Both the position numbers and the translations under genes were made by a program. Under the pieces are notes generated by a model. That model was given only the letters and a program-made list of their open reading frames with translations. It did not search any database and was not told the origin of the DNA. DNA of 50,129 nt from Bacteroidales bacterium. GTDB taxonomy: Bacteria; Bacteroidota; Bacteroidia; Bacteroidales; Paludibacteraceae. The number at the start of each line of letters is the position of its first letter. Positions within the stretch are counted from its first letter, which is position 1. Positions 16,518 through 26,800 of the stretch are shown here, one piece after another. The stretch spans positions 1 to 50,129 of the forward strand of contig SUXD01000017.1 in assembly GCA_015061145.1 (NCBI GenBank), given 5' to 3'.

Positions 16518-18527
16518 TTAATCCATTTTTTTCAGCACCATGGCACAACGCGACGGTATATATATTTTCAGCCATTCTTTTTTCACCTTTCGGTAAAGCA
16601 CATCAGGAATGGTGAAATGCGTCACTTCATCATCCACCAAGCCAAATCCTCCGAATTTTTTGTCATCAGTATTCAGAACCACCTTATAAGAGCCTCGTTC
16701 TGTCAGGAAGCCGTAATCGGAATATGATTTGCTTGGATGGAAATTGAATACAAAAACCAAATCGCCGCGACGGAAAGCCAAGAATTGATCGCCTTCGTTG
16801 TCCCACAGTTTTTCTATCTTCAATTTCTGGAACTTATTTTCTGCCGATATCAATTCCATCAATTCACGGTCGAAATCACCCAATCCTTGATAGCGCAAAT
16901 CATGGTCATCGAGCAAATGCCACTGACGGCGGGCATATTTGTAGCTCCAGCCGTTGCCCTCGCGCGGGAAATCAATCCACTCTGGATGTCCGAATTCATT
17001 TCCCATAAAATTCAGGTAACCGCCACTCATGGTTGACGCCGTTATCAGACGAATCATTTTGTGCAACGCTATTCCGCGATCGACCATATAAGTCGAAGGA
17101 AACAATTTTGACATATTGGTGTACATTTCAGCATCAATCAGTCTGAAGATTATCGTTTTGTCGCCCACCAAAGCCTGGTCGTGGCTTTCGGCGTAATTGA
17201 TAGTCTTTTCATCCGCACGATGATTGGTCAGTTCCCAGAATATATGACCGGGTTTCCAATACTCGTCTGGCTGTTCCTTTATCATTTTTATCCAGAAGTC
17301 GGGAATTCCCATTGCCAAGCGGTAATCGAATCCCATGCCGCCATCTTTGAAAGGAGCCGCCAACCCTGGCATACCGCTCATTTCCTCGGCAATAGTGATG
17401 GCTTTCGGACGTATCTCGTGTATCAATTTGTTTGCCAATGTCAAGTAACAAATGGCATCATTGTCCTCGTTCATGTTATAATAATCGCCATATCCCATAA
17501 AATCTGTTCCCAGACCATGATTGAGGTAAAGCATAGATGTCACGCCGTCAAAACGGAATCCGTCAAATTTATATTCTTCCAACCAGAATTTACAATTGGA
17601 AAGCAAAAAATGAAGCACTTCATTTTTCCCGTAATCAAAGCAAAGCGAATCCCAAGCCACATGCTCGCGACGCCATCCGCCGTGAAAAAACTGGTACGGA
17701 GTTCCATCATATCGTCCAAGTCCCTCCACTTCGTTTTTCACCGCATGAGAATGAACCAAGTCCATAATGACCGCCAGCCCCATTTCGTGCGCAGTATCCA
17801 CCAATTCTTTGAGTTCATCGGGAGTTCCAAACCGCGAGGATGCCGCAAAGAAACTAGACACATGATAGCCGAATGAACCGTAATACGGATGTTCCTGAAT
17901 AGCCATAATCTGAATGCAATTGTAACCTGCCTTCTTGACGCGTGGCAACACATTCTGCGTGAATTCGCGGTAAGTACCCACTTTTTCTTCCTCGGTCGCC
18001 ATTCCTATATGGCATTCGTATATCAAAAGCGGATCAGTATTGGGCTTGAATTTGTCTATTTTAAACTGATACGGCTTATCGGGCGCCCACACCTGCGCAC
18101 TGAATATCTTTGTCACATCATCTTGCACCACGCGACGAGCCCATGCCGGAACACGTTCGCCACATCCGCCTTCCCATTCCATCTGCAGCTTGTACAAGTC
18201 TCCATGTTGCAATGCATTTCCGGGAAGATTCAATTCCCACACTCCGTTGCCAATATTCACAAACCGGAATGTCTCAAGTTTCTGCCAATCGTTGAATGTG
18301 CCTTTTAAGTATATGGCCGTAGCGTTGGGCGCCCATTCACGAATAACCCATCCTTGAGGCAATTTGTGCAATCCGAAATACAAATGTCCGGATGCAAATT
18401 CAGATAAATTCTTTAAACCTTGGATTAAATTCTTCTCTTTGTTTACCGCATACAAATATCTGTCTGTTATAACTTCCGCATAAGGTTTCAGATATTCGTC
18501 ATTTCTGATGATTTTCAGTGTTTCCAT
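16518..18527 (-). CDS. glgB: 1,4-alpha-glucan branching enzyme (GH13_8-type)
   Basis: This 669-residue cytoplasmic enzyme forms alpha-1,6 branches in glycogen. It has an N-terminal CBM48-like domain (WVIREWAPNATAIYLKGTFN), a GH13 barrel and a C-terminal beta domain. Catalytic residues by position are nucleophile D327 (in FRFDGVTSM), acid/base E381 (in AEEMSG) and D450 (in AESHDQAL). The sequence looks like the GH13_8 type found in eukaryotes and many Bacteroidota rather than the longer GH13_9 GlgB of E. coli. It sits between YhcH/DUF2461 genes and the polysaccharide-export genes on the same strand, 20 nt before the Wzz-like gene, so it may be co-transcribed with O-antigen genes, an odd pairing. 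No other glycogen genes are in view. Confidence 0.95.
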   Translation of the reverse strand: METLKIIRNDEYLKPYAEVITDRYLYAVNKEKNLIQGLKNLSEFASGHLYFGLHKLPQGWVIREWAPNATAIYLKGTFNDWQKLETFRFVNIGNGVWELNLPGNALQHGDLYKLQMEWEGGCGERVPAWARRVVQDDVTKIFSAQVWAPDKPYQFKIDKFKPNTDPLLIYECHIGMATEEEKVGTYREFTQNVLPRVKKAGYNCIQIMAIQEHPYYGSFGYHVSSFFAASSRFGTPDELKELVDTAHEMGLAVIMDLVHSHAVKNEVEGLGRYDGTPYQFFHGGWRREHVAWDSLCFDYGKNEVLHFLLSNCKFWLEEYKFDGFRFDGVTSMLYLNHGLGTDFMGYGDYYNMNEDNDAICYLTLANKLIHEIRPKAITIAEEMSGMPGLAAPFKDGGMGFDYRLAMGIPDFWIKMIKEQPDEYWKPGHIFWELTNHRADEKTINYAESHDQALVGDKTIIFRLIDAEMYTNMSKLFPSTYMVDRGIALHKMIRLITASTMSGGYLNFMGNEFGHPEWIDFPREGNGWSYKYARRQWHLLDDHDLRYQGLGDFDRELMELISAENKFQKLKIEKLWDNEGDQFLAFRRGDLVFVFNFHPSKSYSDYGFLTERGSYKVVLNTDDKKFGGFGLVDDEVTHFTIPDVLYRKVKKEWLKIYIPSRCAMVLKKMD

Positions 18528-18580
18528 AAGCTATCAGAATTTTATTCTCAAACTTTCGTCTTTTTAAAAAAAACATTTAT

Positions 18581-19024
18581 TCATTTTCGAACCTTCACTA
18601 CCACTTTCTTCACATTACCATCCAACAAACATGGCTGATGCCCGTCAGAAGGAAAAAATATAACAAATTCATGAGGCATGACCGTTACAAAGCTTGTCGG
18701 TGTTTCTCTATAAAACGTAACATCATCACTGTTGTATGATTTAGAAGCCAATTCTTTCAATTCGCTTCTTGGCATCCACCCCATCATTTCACGTGTACTC
18801 ACCGGCATCTGAATGTCGATAAATTCATCATGCACCTCCACTTGCGAATCTTCTACCCGACGTCCATTGGCTAACGAGACTATCACTCTTACATCCCTAT
18901 TCAAGTCATATTTGCCAAGTGGCATATTTTCAAAATCTGTGGTACGCAAATGTTCGAACACCAATTTGAAGTTGGGATTCATGTTTTCGTACAATGCACT
19001 ATTTTCCAATACATCATGTATCAT
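18581..19024 (-). CDS. YhcH/YjgK/YiaL family protein
   Basis: A 147-residue cupin-like protein of the YhcH/YjgK/YiaL (DUF386) family, members of which occur in sugar and sialic-acid catabolic operons and may act as sugar isomerases, mutarotases or sugar-binding proteins. Family hallmarks are EVHDEFIDIQMP, the GWMPRSEL segment and FFPSDGHQPCLL near the C-terminus, supplying the His, Glu and Asp ligands of the metal site. Length is normal. The start is 1 nt after the DUF2461 stop, so the two are probably translated together. The physiological substrate is unknown; no sialic-acid genes are in the window. Confidence 0.9.
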   Translation of the reverse strand: MIHDVLENSALYENMNPNFKLVFEHLRTTDFENMPLGKYDLNRDVRVIVSLANGRRVEDSQVEVHDEFIDIQMPVSTREMMGWMPRSELKELASKSYNSDDVTFYRETPTSFVTVMPHEFVIFFPSDGHQPCLLDGNVKKVVVKVRK

Positions 19025-19025
19025 C

Positions 19026-19712
19026 TCACACTCCTTTTAGTTCTTCTACTGTATAATTCAAAAAATGATTGAGCGGATAGGCCGACTTAAACATTTCCAA
19101 TGTCAAGCCGAGCCAATGCTCGTTCTCAAAAAAATTATCCGCGAGTGATGCACTTACCAAAAAATGTTTCAATTTCAGGTAATACGCTCCTTCAAAATCT
19201 TTCGGATATCCGGCCGGCAGTTTTTTCAGCATATCCTGCTCATAGAACGAATCTCGAAAATATTTTGAGAATTCCTTTCGCTCAACTATTTCCTTAAATT
19301 CATCGTAATTCTCAAAAATAGCGCGCCGCAATTCTTTAAGCATATTCGGTTCAGGACTCCATATACCAGGAGAGAGAAAAGAATTGTCGCCCGGCTGCAA
19401 ATGAATGTAATAGCCGCCGTATTCACTCTTTTTTCCGCCATTAGGCGCTATATAAGCTCCAAAATGTATCTTGTACGGCGTGTCCTTGTCATGGAATCGC
19501 GTGTCGCGATAAATACGGAAAATGCAATCTTTGGGCGAAACAGTCCGTACCGCATTGTCAAACAGAGAAATCTGCTTTATCAGTTCGGAAACAATATTCT
19601 CAAAGTTCTCTTTTGCCGACAGATAGCGATGCTTGTTCTCAGCAAACCACACACGATTGTTGTTGGCTGCCAAATCACGAAGAAATGAAAATATTTCGGT
19701 TGTAGCATTCAT
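19026..19712 (-). CDS. DUF2461 domain protein
   Basis: A 228-residue cytoplasmic protein of the DUF2461 family. Typical blocks are FLRDLAANNNRVWFAENKHR at the N-terminus, FRIYRDTRFHDKDTPYKIHF and YYIHLQPGDNSFLSPGIW. The family is widespread in Bacteroidota and has no established biochemical role. The length fits the family. The gene lies 20 nt after the T9SS cargo gene stop and 1 nt before the YhcH-like gene, inside the long minus-strand block. Nothing in the sequence suggests a membrane or secreted location. Confidence 0.9.
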   Translation of the reverse strand: MNATTEIFSFLRDLAANNNRVWFAENKHRYLSAKENFENIVSELIKQISLFDNAVRTVSPKDCIFRIYRDTRFHDKDTPYKIHFGAYIAPNGGKKSEYGGYYIHLQPGDNSFLSPGIWSPEPNMLKELRRAIFENYDEFKEIVERKEFSKYFRDSFYEQDMLKKLPAGYPKDFEGAYYLKLKHFLVSASLADNFFENEHWLGLTLEMFKSAYPLNHFLNYTVEELKGV

Positions 19713-19732
19713 CGCAAAACCGTTTTTTTAAA

Positions 19733-21898
19733 TTAATTTATCAACACCTTTGCAACTTTGTTTCCTATGCGCAAAAGATAGACACCCTGCGGCAAACAAC
19801 AAATCTCGTTTCTGCCTTCAAGCAATCCGCATGCATGCACTTGCTGACCCGACAGGCTCAATATCTGCAATTTCGACTTCCTGCTCGACTCTATCACAAG
19901 CATATCGTTCTGCACATAATATTCTATTCCATATTCTTCAAAAACATTCTGTATAGCATCATGGTTCTCTTTCCATTTAGCCATAAGCATAACATTCTGG
20001 TCAAAAACATACTCTCCCGCTATCACTTTTACATATTCCCCATCGAATGTCCGCGAATACCATCCCATAAATGTCCATCCTTCTTTCTCGAGATTTGGCA
20101 ATTGTTCCTCGGTAGCCACAGAACCTTTATATACCTTTATCGCAGCTGGCGTTTCGCCTATTTCTGTCTCGAAAGAGACTTCCACTGCGTTCGCTGTCTG
20201 AAATTCCACTGTAGCGTTTTCCGACACTAGCACTACCGATGGATTATAGGCGCGCACCGTTATTTCGTAAATCTCGCCAGGCAGCAGACTGTCTATGCTG
20301 TATGAATTCTCTGTCAACAACAGATTCTTGACCACTGGCAATTCCAATGCATTTCCGGTAGAAAAAACCTCCAGGTCATCTATGATATAACGATTGTTCG
20401 TCGCCAACGCCGAACTTGTCGTTCCCGTAATTCTCAAATAGGTCTCAACTCCTGGATTATCAATTTTATATATATATTCTTCAAACTCAGGATGAAGATT
20501 CTCTAATGTATTCATGTACAATTGCGTTCCATCGTCCATATTGCAATAACCCGCTTTTATAACAGGCACCTCTGTCGAACCTGATTTTGAGAAGGTTCTT
20601 ACTTTGAAACTCATATACACATTCTCATACTCCGACAAATTTATATATGGCGTGTTCAACCACCCGTTTCCGCCGGCTTTCTTTCCCAAACGGCAGACAC
20701 CCTCTATTTCACCCTTGTCATCGTCAGAACCATTATAGACATATTTCCCTTGCCAACCTGCAGTCTCAAAAAACTTATGTTGTTTGGCTGTTTTCAGACT
20801 GTCATCTATGCAATCGCCAATTTCAAACTTCTCGGTTTCTACAAAATTCGAGAAATCTTCCTTGAAAATCGTAGTTTTGTCTGTCTGCTGCTTTCTTGTT
20901 ATGGTGAGAAGGTAATTTTCTGCTTCTGGCACTTCGTCCCATGCTATATGAAGAGCCGAGCCAACTTGTTCCACATTCAAGTTTTGCACTTCGGGCAGCG
21001 TCGATTTTCCTTCGAGCAGCACATAGAGCGGCGACGCCAGATTGGCTGTGCTGACCACCAAAGTGTCGGCAGAATATTGCACTGCGTCGGGCGAATAAGT
21101 TATCGTCACCGAAACATCAGACGAAACCAATTCTTCTGCCGTTATCACATCTTTTGACAAGCTGAAAAAATGCTTATTCTTCAACTCAAGCGTCACTATA
21201 TCCGTCACACCAGTTCCCGAAATGGTTATATCTTGCGACACAACGCCATTCACTTCAGTCTCAAATCGTTTCAAATCAGAGTCTAATGTGAGCGAAGCAT
21301 ATTCATCGTCCTCGCCAGCCAATCCCACCAAGCGCACATCATCTATGCGAACTTTAGCCACACCCTCTGTCTTTGCCAATTCAAATGTCAACGACAAATT
21401 CGGATCAGCCGCGTCATCAGGCAAAGCGATATCAGAAACATACTGCCATGCTTGCGGAACGCATTCGACATTTTGGAATGACTTGAGCAAAACTTTAGCG
21501 CCGCCATTTACAGAATAAAATACTTTAAAGGAATAGAACGAAGTCTCCGTCTTGCCAAACAAGCCGAACGACAACCGCATTTTATGATAACCTTGTGCAT
21601 TGATGCCGCTGATTTTAAACGAAGTAGCGTCGCCATTCAGATAGAGATTACCCTCACCCGAGGCCAGTGGCGCACCATTGGCATACTCGGAGTTCTGGTT
21701 GTTTCTGATTTCGACCGTATGGTCTTTGTCTGTCGCAGTAGATGTATATGTTACCGTTTTATCACTCCATCCATTATAGGCACTCACCAAAGTAGGTGAA
21801 ACTTGCGGATTTCCAAAAGTCTCATTCAAAATCACCATTTGCGAATATACACTTACCAACGGCAAAAAAAGGAATGCCATAAAAAATCTTTTTCTCAT
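19733..21898 (-). CDS. secreted multidomain protein with T9SS C-terminal sorting domain
   Basis: A 721-residue exported protein. A signal peptide (MRKRFFMAFLFLPLVSVYSQ) is followed by a jelly-roll-like region ending in VRIDDVRLVG, a second similar module ending RYIIDDLEVF, fibronectin-like segments (VQNLNVEQVGSALHIAWDEV; YEITVRAYNPS), an InlB/Listeria-type repeat (GWTFMGWYSRTFDGEY...LMAKW) and a C-terminal type A T9SS sorting domain (LQILSLSGQQV... GVYLLRIGNKVAKVLI). It should cross the outer membrane through the SprA pore and become surface-bound. No catalytic motif was recognised; adhesion or matrix binding is a guess. Its ATG overlaps the dsbD stop by 4 nt. It has several Cys residues, and the link to a thiol-redox exporter may be functional. 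Confidence 0.82.
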   Translation of the reverse strand: MRKRFFMAFLFLPLVSVYSQMVILNETFGNPQVSPTLVSAYNGWSDKTVTYTSTATDKDHTVEIRNNQNSEYANGAPLASGEGNLYLNGDATSFKISGINAQGYHKMRLSFGLFGKTETSFYSFKVFYSVNGGAKVLLKSFQNVECVPQAWQYVSDIALPDDAADPNLSLTFELAKTEGVAKVRIDDVRLVGLAGEDDEYASLTLDSDLKRFETEVNGVVSQDITISGTGVTDIVTLELKNKHFFSLSKDVITAEELVSSDVSVTITYSPDAVQYSADTLVVSTANLASPLYVLLEGKSTLPEVQNLNVEQVGSALHIAWDEVPEAENYLLTITRKQQTDKTTIFKEDFSNFVETEKFEIGDCIDDSLKTAKQHKFFETAGWQGKYVYNGSDDDKGEIEGVCRLGKKAGGNGWLNTPYINLSEYENVYMSFKVRTFSKSGSTEVPVIKAGYCNMDDGTQLYMNTLENLHPEFEEYIYKIDNPGVETYLRITGTTSSALATNNRYIIDDLEVFSTGNALELPVVKNLLLTENSYSIDSLLPGEIYEITVRAYNPSVVLVSENATVEFQTANAVEVSFETEIGETPAAIKVYKGSVATEEQLPNLEKEGWTFMGWYSRTFDGEYVKVIAGEYVFDQNVMLMAKWKENHDAIQNVFEEYGIEYYVQNDMLVIESSRKSKLQILSLSGQQVHACGLLEGRNEICCLPQGVYLLRIGNKVAKVLIN

Positions 21899-23832
21899 TC
21901 TTTCTCTAAATTTTTTCTTAGAAATGCTACAAAATCAGTTACACTCTCATTATATGCAAATGACCCTCCATACGTTTTTCCTTCTTTGTCAAGCACCACA
22001 TAGTACGGTTGGGCGTTGGTTCCAAATTTATATCGTTGCAAGAAGCTCCATTTCTCGCCTTGCGTTTGCAAGCGAACAGACGCGCCGTTTTCCTGCACTT
22101 CCATCTCTTGCGGCAATGCTGTTCTATCGTCCACATAAAGCGTGACGACCACAAAATTGTCATTCAGCATTTTTTTCACTTCGGCATCTGCAAAAACTGC
22201 AGCTTCCATCTTGCGGCAATTCACGCAACCATACCCCGAAAAATCAAGAAACACTTTCTTGTCATGCTGACGGGCATAAGCCATACCTTCGTCATAGTCA
22301 TAAAAAACATTCCCTTCAGCATTCCCCAATTTAAAATCTTGCGTAGTCAAAGGCGGCGCAAAAGCACTGACAGCCTTAAGCGGCGCTCCCCACAAACCTG
22401 GCAACATATATATTGCGAACGCGAATGAAAGTAACGCCAAAAAGAACCTGAAGAAAGAAACATTTTTCAGCTCCGCCTCATGAGCAAAACGAATTTTGCC
22501 GATATAATAAAGTCCAAGCATGGAAAACAGCACTATCCATAAAGAAAGGAACACCTCTCTATCCAAAATATGCCACCCGTAAGCCAAGTCGGCCACAGAA
22601 AGGAATTTGAGCGCGAAAGCCAGCTCCAAAATTCCCAACGTCACTTTCACAGCATTCATCCATCCGCCCGATTTGGGCATTGCATCGAGCCAGCGGGGGA
22701 AAAGCGCGAACAACGTGAACGGTCCTGCCAATGCAACAGAAAATCCCAACATTCCGATCATCGGAGCAAGAAATGCTCCATCGACCGACAGCGCCACCAA
22801 CAACGTACCCACAATAGGACCTGTGCACGAGAACGATACCAATGCCAAAGTTGCAGCCATCAAAAACACACCGATAACGCCGCCCTTCTTCTCAGCTTTC
22901 GCGTCAAGACGGGTGCTCCATGATGATGGCAAGGTTATCTCGAACATGCCCAAGAATGAGGCTGCAAAAACAACCAGCAACAAAAAACAGAAAATATTAA
23001 AAACCGCACTAGTGGAAAGAGCGTTCAAACTGCTGGCGTCAAAAAGATATGTAACCAGCATCCCCACAAAGGTATAAATTATTACAATGGAAGCTCCATA
23101 CACAAAGGCATCGCGCTTACCGCGGCGACGCTTGAGGAAAAAACTTACTGTCAAAGGAATAATCGGCCACACACACGGTGTGAACAAGGCCAGCAAACCA
23201 GCCAGAAATCCGTCAAAAAATATGCGCCAAAAGGAATTTTCTGCCACTTCGGCATACGCTTCAGCCCCTTCCTCATCAGTTACCGGACTCCAATACGCAG
23301 GCAAGCCATCCTTTTCTACTTTGCCGTCTGCTATTTGCACCGTCGGCATCTGCAACTGCGTCAATGGCGACACAGCCAAAGCCGCTTCTTCAGAAGCAAA
23401 TTCAAAATTGCGCGCCGTCGGAGCGAGACAAGTCTCGTCGTTGCACGCCATAAAACGAACATTACCTGAGATGTGATAAGAATCTGCGACTTGTACTTTC
23501 TGCACAAAAGTCACCTGTCCGCTGTAATAATTCAGATTCACTCCGAAATTACGGTCGTACATACTTTGCGCTTCATTCTGTGAGGTCATTCCACCTACCA
23601 ACGAAGCCCCTTGCATATCTTCAAAAGTGAATGTAGTGGGGAGTACAGGACTGTCCTCTTGCATGGAAATGTCATACAAATGCCATCCGGATTCTATATC
23701 AGCCACAAAGCGCAGCTCCAATTGCTCTGCATTCAACTTCCGCTGCTCAAAGTTCCATTTCACAGGGTCTTGAATCTGCGCAGAGAGCGACAGTTGGACT
23801 ATCAGAAATATCAGTGCAAAAAACTTTTTCAT
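21895..23832 (-). CDS. dsbD: DsbD-type thiol:disulfide interchange protein
   Basis: A 645-residue inner-membrane protein that carries electrons from cytoplasmic thioredoxin to periplasmic proteins. Order: signal peptide; periplasmic DsbD-alpha-like domain with a Cys pair (MACNDETCLAP); eight-helix CcdA-like core with redox Cys C220 (FTPCVWP) and C336 (FSCTGP); C-terminal thioredoxin-fold domain with CVNC at 536-539. All six expected redox cysteines are present. I chose ATG 23832 because it begins a clean signal peptide (MKKFFALIFLIVQLSLSA) and a promoter precedes it. The gene appears to head the 13-kb minus-strand block and is translationally coupled (ATGA) to a T9SS cargo gene. Confidence 0.94.
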   Translation of the reverse strand: MKKFFALIFLIVQLSLSAQIQDPVKWNFEQRKLNAEQLELRFVADIESGWHLYDISMQEDSPVLPTTFTFEDMQGASLVGGMTSQNEAQSMYDRNFGVNLNYYSGQVTFVQKVQVADSYHISGNVRFMACNDETCLAPTARNFEFASEEAALAVSPLTQLQMPTVQIADGKVEKDGLPAYWSPVTDEEGAEAYAEVAENSFWRIFFDGFLAGLLALFTPCVWPIIPLTVSFFLKRRRGKRDAFVYGASIVIIYTFVGMLVTYLFDASSLNALSTSAVFNIFCFLLLVVFAASFLGMFEITLPSSWSTRLDAKAEKKGGVIGVFLMAATLALVSFSCTGPIVGTLLVALSVDGAFLAPMIGMLGFSVALAGPFTLFALFPRWLDAMPKSGGWMNAVKVTLGILELAFALKFLSVADLAYGWHILDREVFLSLWIVLFSMLGLYYIGKIRFAHEAELKNVSFFRFFLALLSFAFAIYMLPGLWGAPLKAVSAFAPPLTTQDFKLGNAEGNVFYDYDEGMAYARQHDKKVFLDFSGYGCVNCRKMEAAVFADAEVKKMLNDNFVVVTLYVDDRTALPQEMEVQENGASVRLQTQGEKWSFLQRYKFGTNAQPYYVVLDKEGKTYGGSFAYNESVTDFVAFLRKNLEKE

Positions 23833-23854
23833 CAATTGATTCAATACATTCCTA

Positions 23855-23885
23855 CAAACATAAGAAATATTTGGGAATTATTCAA
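23855..23885 (-). promoter_or_regulatory. promoter upstream of dsbD
   Basis: On the minus strand: TTG (complement of 23883-23885), 20 nt, then TATGTTTG (complement of 23855-23862), matching the Bacteroidota consensus. The ATG of dsbD is 23 nt downstream. It may drive the whole run of genes down to 10787. Confidence 0.5.
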
Positions 23886-23897
23886 GTTTTCGCACAT

Positions 23898-26800
23898 TTA
23901 TCTTGTCAGCATCAGTCTCACGGTGAAACCGCCGTCCCAACTGCGTGTAGGATATGATGAAGACACAAACGGCTTATTTGTATTTTTATCCAAATAGAAA
24001 CACAAATCTACAAACTCACTCAGCACATACTCGGCTGTGAACGAGAACTTGAATGTTTTTCCGCCTGACTCTGGTTCGCTATAGCCCTCTTCCAATTTAC
24101 GAATGACCGAACGAATGTCTTTTATTGAGAAATCGGTACGTAATGTCAAACTGTTTTTCACCTTTGTCTGCTGTTGCTTCAGCTTCAACACCGCATTAAA
24201 GTCGTCAAACTTATAGCCTGCGCCTACTACCCATTCACGGTTGTTGCCTTCCACCAACTGCAGACTGGCAATATTCATGTTCAGTGTGCGAGTTTTTTTA
24301 TACTCCAGTTTGAACGACACATTCGAGAGTGTGATCATATTCACACCGAAAAGCGGGTTAAACGACTCTGTCAGCGTGACGCTGTTCACATCATACATAG
24401 ACGATGGTATTTTCACTTGCGAATCGCCATCCACTACACTTTTTCTGAAGCCCAAATCAGAAGAAGGACCTTTCTCCCAATCGAGGAACGACGAATACGA
24501 GGCCACATTGTAAACGCAACGATAACCATGAGACAAGGTTATTGTCTTGAAATACTTCTTCACTGCCGATATTTTCGAGAGTGCGTCGCACGAAATTTTC
24601 CAATTTGGCAACACTTTGGCTATTGCCGGGAATATGTTCAAACCAACTTTCGAAGCCGACCTTTTGGTATATGCCGCCAAGAAAGATGGAATCAGCACTT
24701 CGGACGAAGATTGGTCATACTCGCCGATATCATATCCCGCATCCAAATATTTTTGGCGTATTCTGTCGGCCACCACCGCTCTATAAGCCTTGAAATCATT
24801 AAAAGCATCCGAATCAAAATTTCCGGTCTTGCCCATTTTCCAGAACGAAGTACCGATAGCAACTTGCGTCATAGAGAAAGTGCCTGAGAATGTTTCCACC
24901 GTATTTCCTGCTCCGTCGAAAAGCACAGAACGCGAACCTGATGTCGTGCGATAGCCTGACAATTCAATCTTGAAGCCGGGCAATGGCTCCAAATTTATAC
25001 GCGCTTGGAAATCCGTCGAAGTGTTTATGGTAACTGGATCGCCTATAGAATCCGCACCAAGCCAGCCTCTCTTGTAGGCACGGTCGATATACGGATCTGT
25101 ACGGAAGAATCCGAACACATAGTTATATCCAGGAGCTTTCACTCCATCAGTATTGCGTTGACCTAAGAAACCTGTCGTAGGCTGATACTGCGGCAGTATC
25201 AGGTTACGGGATTCTTTGTAGGTGGCAGAAGCATTCCTTACCAGCATCAACACACGAGACAAATAGTCTGTCGGCGTTTTCTCTTGCGATTTTTCACCTT
25301 TTTCTATCGTCAGAGACAGATTCTCGACATTGCGCTTAGGCTTGATGCGTATCGTATTATCGTCCACCACTTTATAATTCAACGTATAGGTGCGGCCGTT
25401 TGCATCGGTTGCCGTAAGTTTCACACTATTTGTCTTCAAACCATGAGTCACATCCAACGGTTCTCCTGATTTCAGCGAGACTGTCTGCGAATATTTTTGC
25501 TGACCTTTGGCTGTCGGTCTGGTACGCGCCGTCTTGGCAAATTTGCTATTCACCTCTTTGAGATATTTGGAGTGCTTGTACAAAGTCTCAAAATTCAAAC
25601 GGCCATCAGTCTGCCAGTTCATAATATTTGTAGCTGTATTGCCCAGCGAGAACGAATTTCCATCAGCGTCTTTAGCCTGAACGCCGCGATCCCATTCGTA
25701 TGTCGATTTGTACTGAGCATTTGCTGTAACCCAATCCAAAGCCGGTATCTTGTTTATTGGGACATTATATGTCACTGTAAACATCTGCTCATATTGAAGC
25801 GGACGGCCACCATGCTTAAAGCCATGCCAGATAGAATCCTTCCAACGCTCGTATTCATCAGGATAAAGGTCTTTGTTCACTACAACATAAGGCTCGTCGA
25901 TACGCGAATTAGTCGCAGTCGAGAATGTGAATTTCAATGAACGGGAGAAATCATACTTCATGTCAAAATTTCTGTCCCACGTGAAATCTTGCGAGAACGA
26001 CGGCGCAATTTTTCCTGCACCTGTCAAGTCGCGCAACTGACGCTCGTAATAATAACGATTTATGTTATTGATATACGAGATGTACGACGGCATATAATTG
26101 ACATTAAAATCGCGAATCAGCTTCAGATAGCCGCTCTTACCTTTCATCCTAGCAAATGGCTGGTACGGTTTCGGCGTTGTGTTAAAGTTATAGCTGATAT
26201 AGCCCTTGTGATTTTTAGTCAGTTCGTATTCCGTCTCGGGATTGTAGTTGGTAGTTTCATTAAAACTGTATCCCAGCGAGAAGTTAGTCGGGTCATAGAG
26301 CTGCGGCGTCTTGCTTTGAATGTCCACTTTCACATTCGACAGACTCACACCACGCGTCACTTGCATCTCTCGCGACATTTTCTTTACTGAATCGCGCTCA
26401 CTTCTCGACACATCCCTCAAAACATCCTTCAACTCTAAATCTTGATTCGTCGGATCGTATTTCGGCTTAATCACTTCACGAGAGTATGAATAGTACAACG
26501 GTATGTGCACCTTGGCTTTTTCGGGGAAGAATTTTCCGAATTCCACAGATGTGGCAACGCTCATCTGATATTCATCGTCCAAATTGCGTTGCTGCACACT
26601 CTCTTCTACACTTCCAAAACCAGAAGTCTCCATTCTGCCGCTGAAATTGAACATTGCCAAATCAGACATATTCAAAGTGGCATTGGCTAATGCCGCAACA
26701 CCGCCATCATCTTCAAACTCACTCATTCGCAGTTCGTTGACCCAAATCTCACCTTCTTTGATTGATGTTGATTGGTTTCTTATACCTATCATAATCACCT

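Noticed and set aside
17181-17876. A 231-codon plus-strand open frame inside glgB
   Set aside because: It lies opposite the catalytic barrel of a well-supported branching enzyme and resembles no family.
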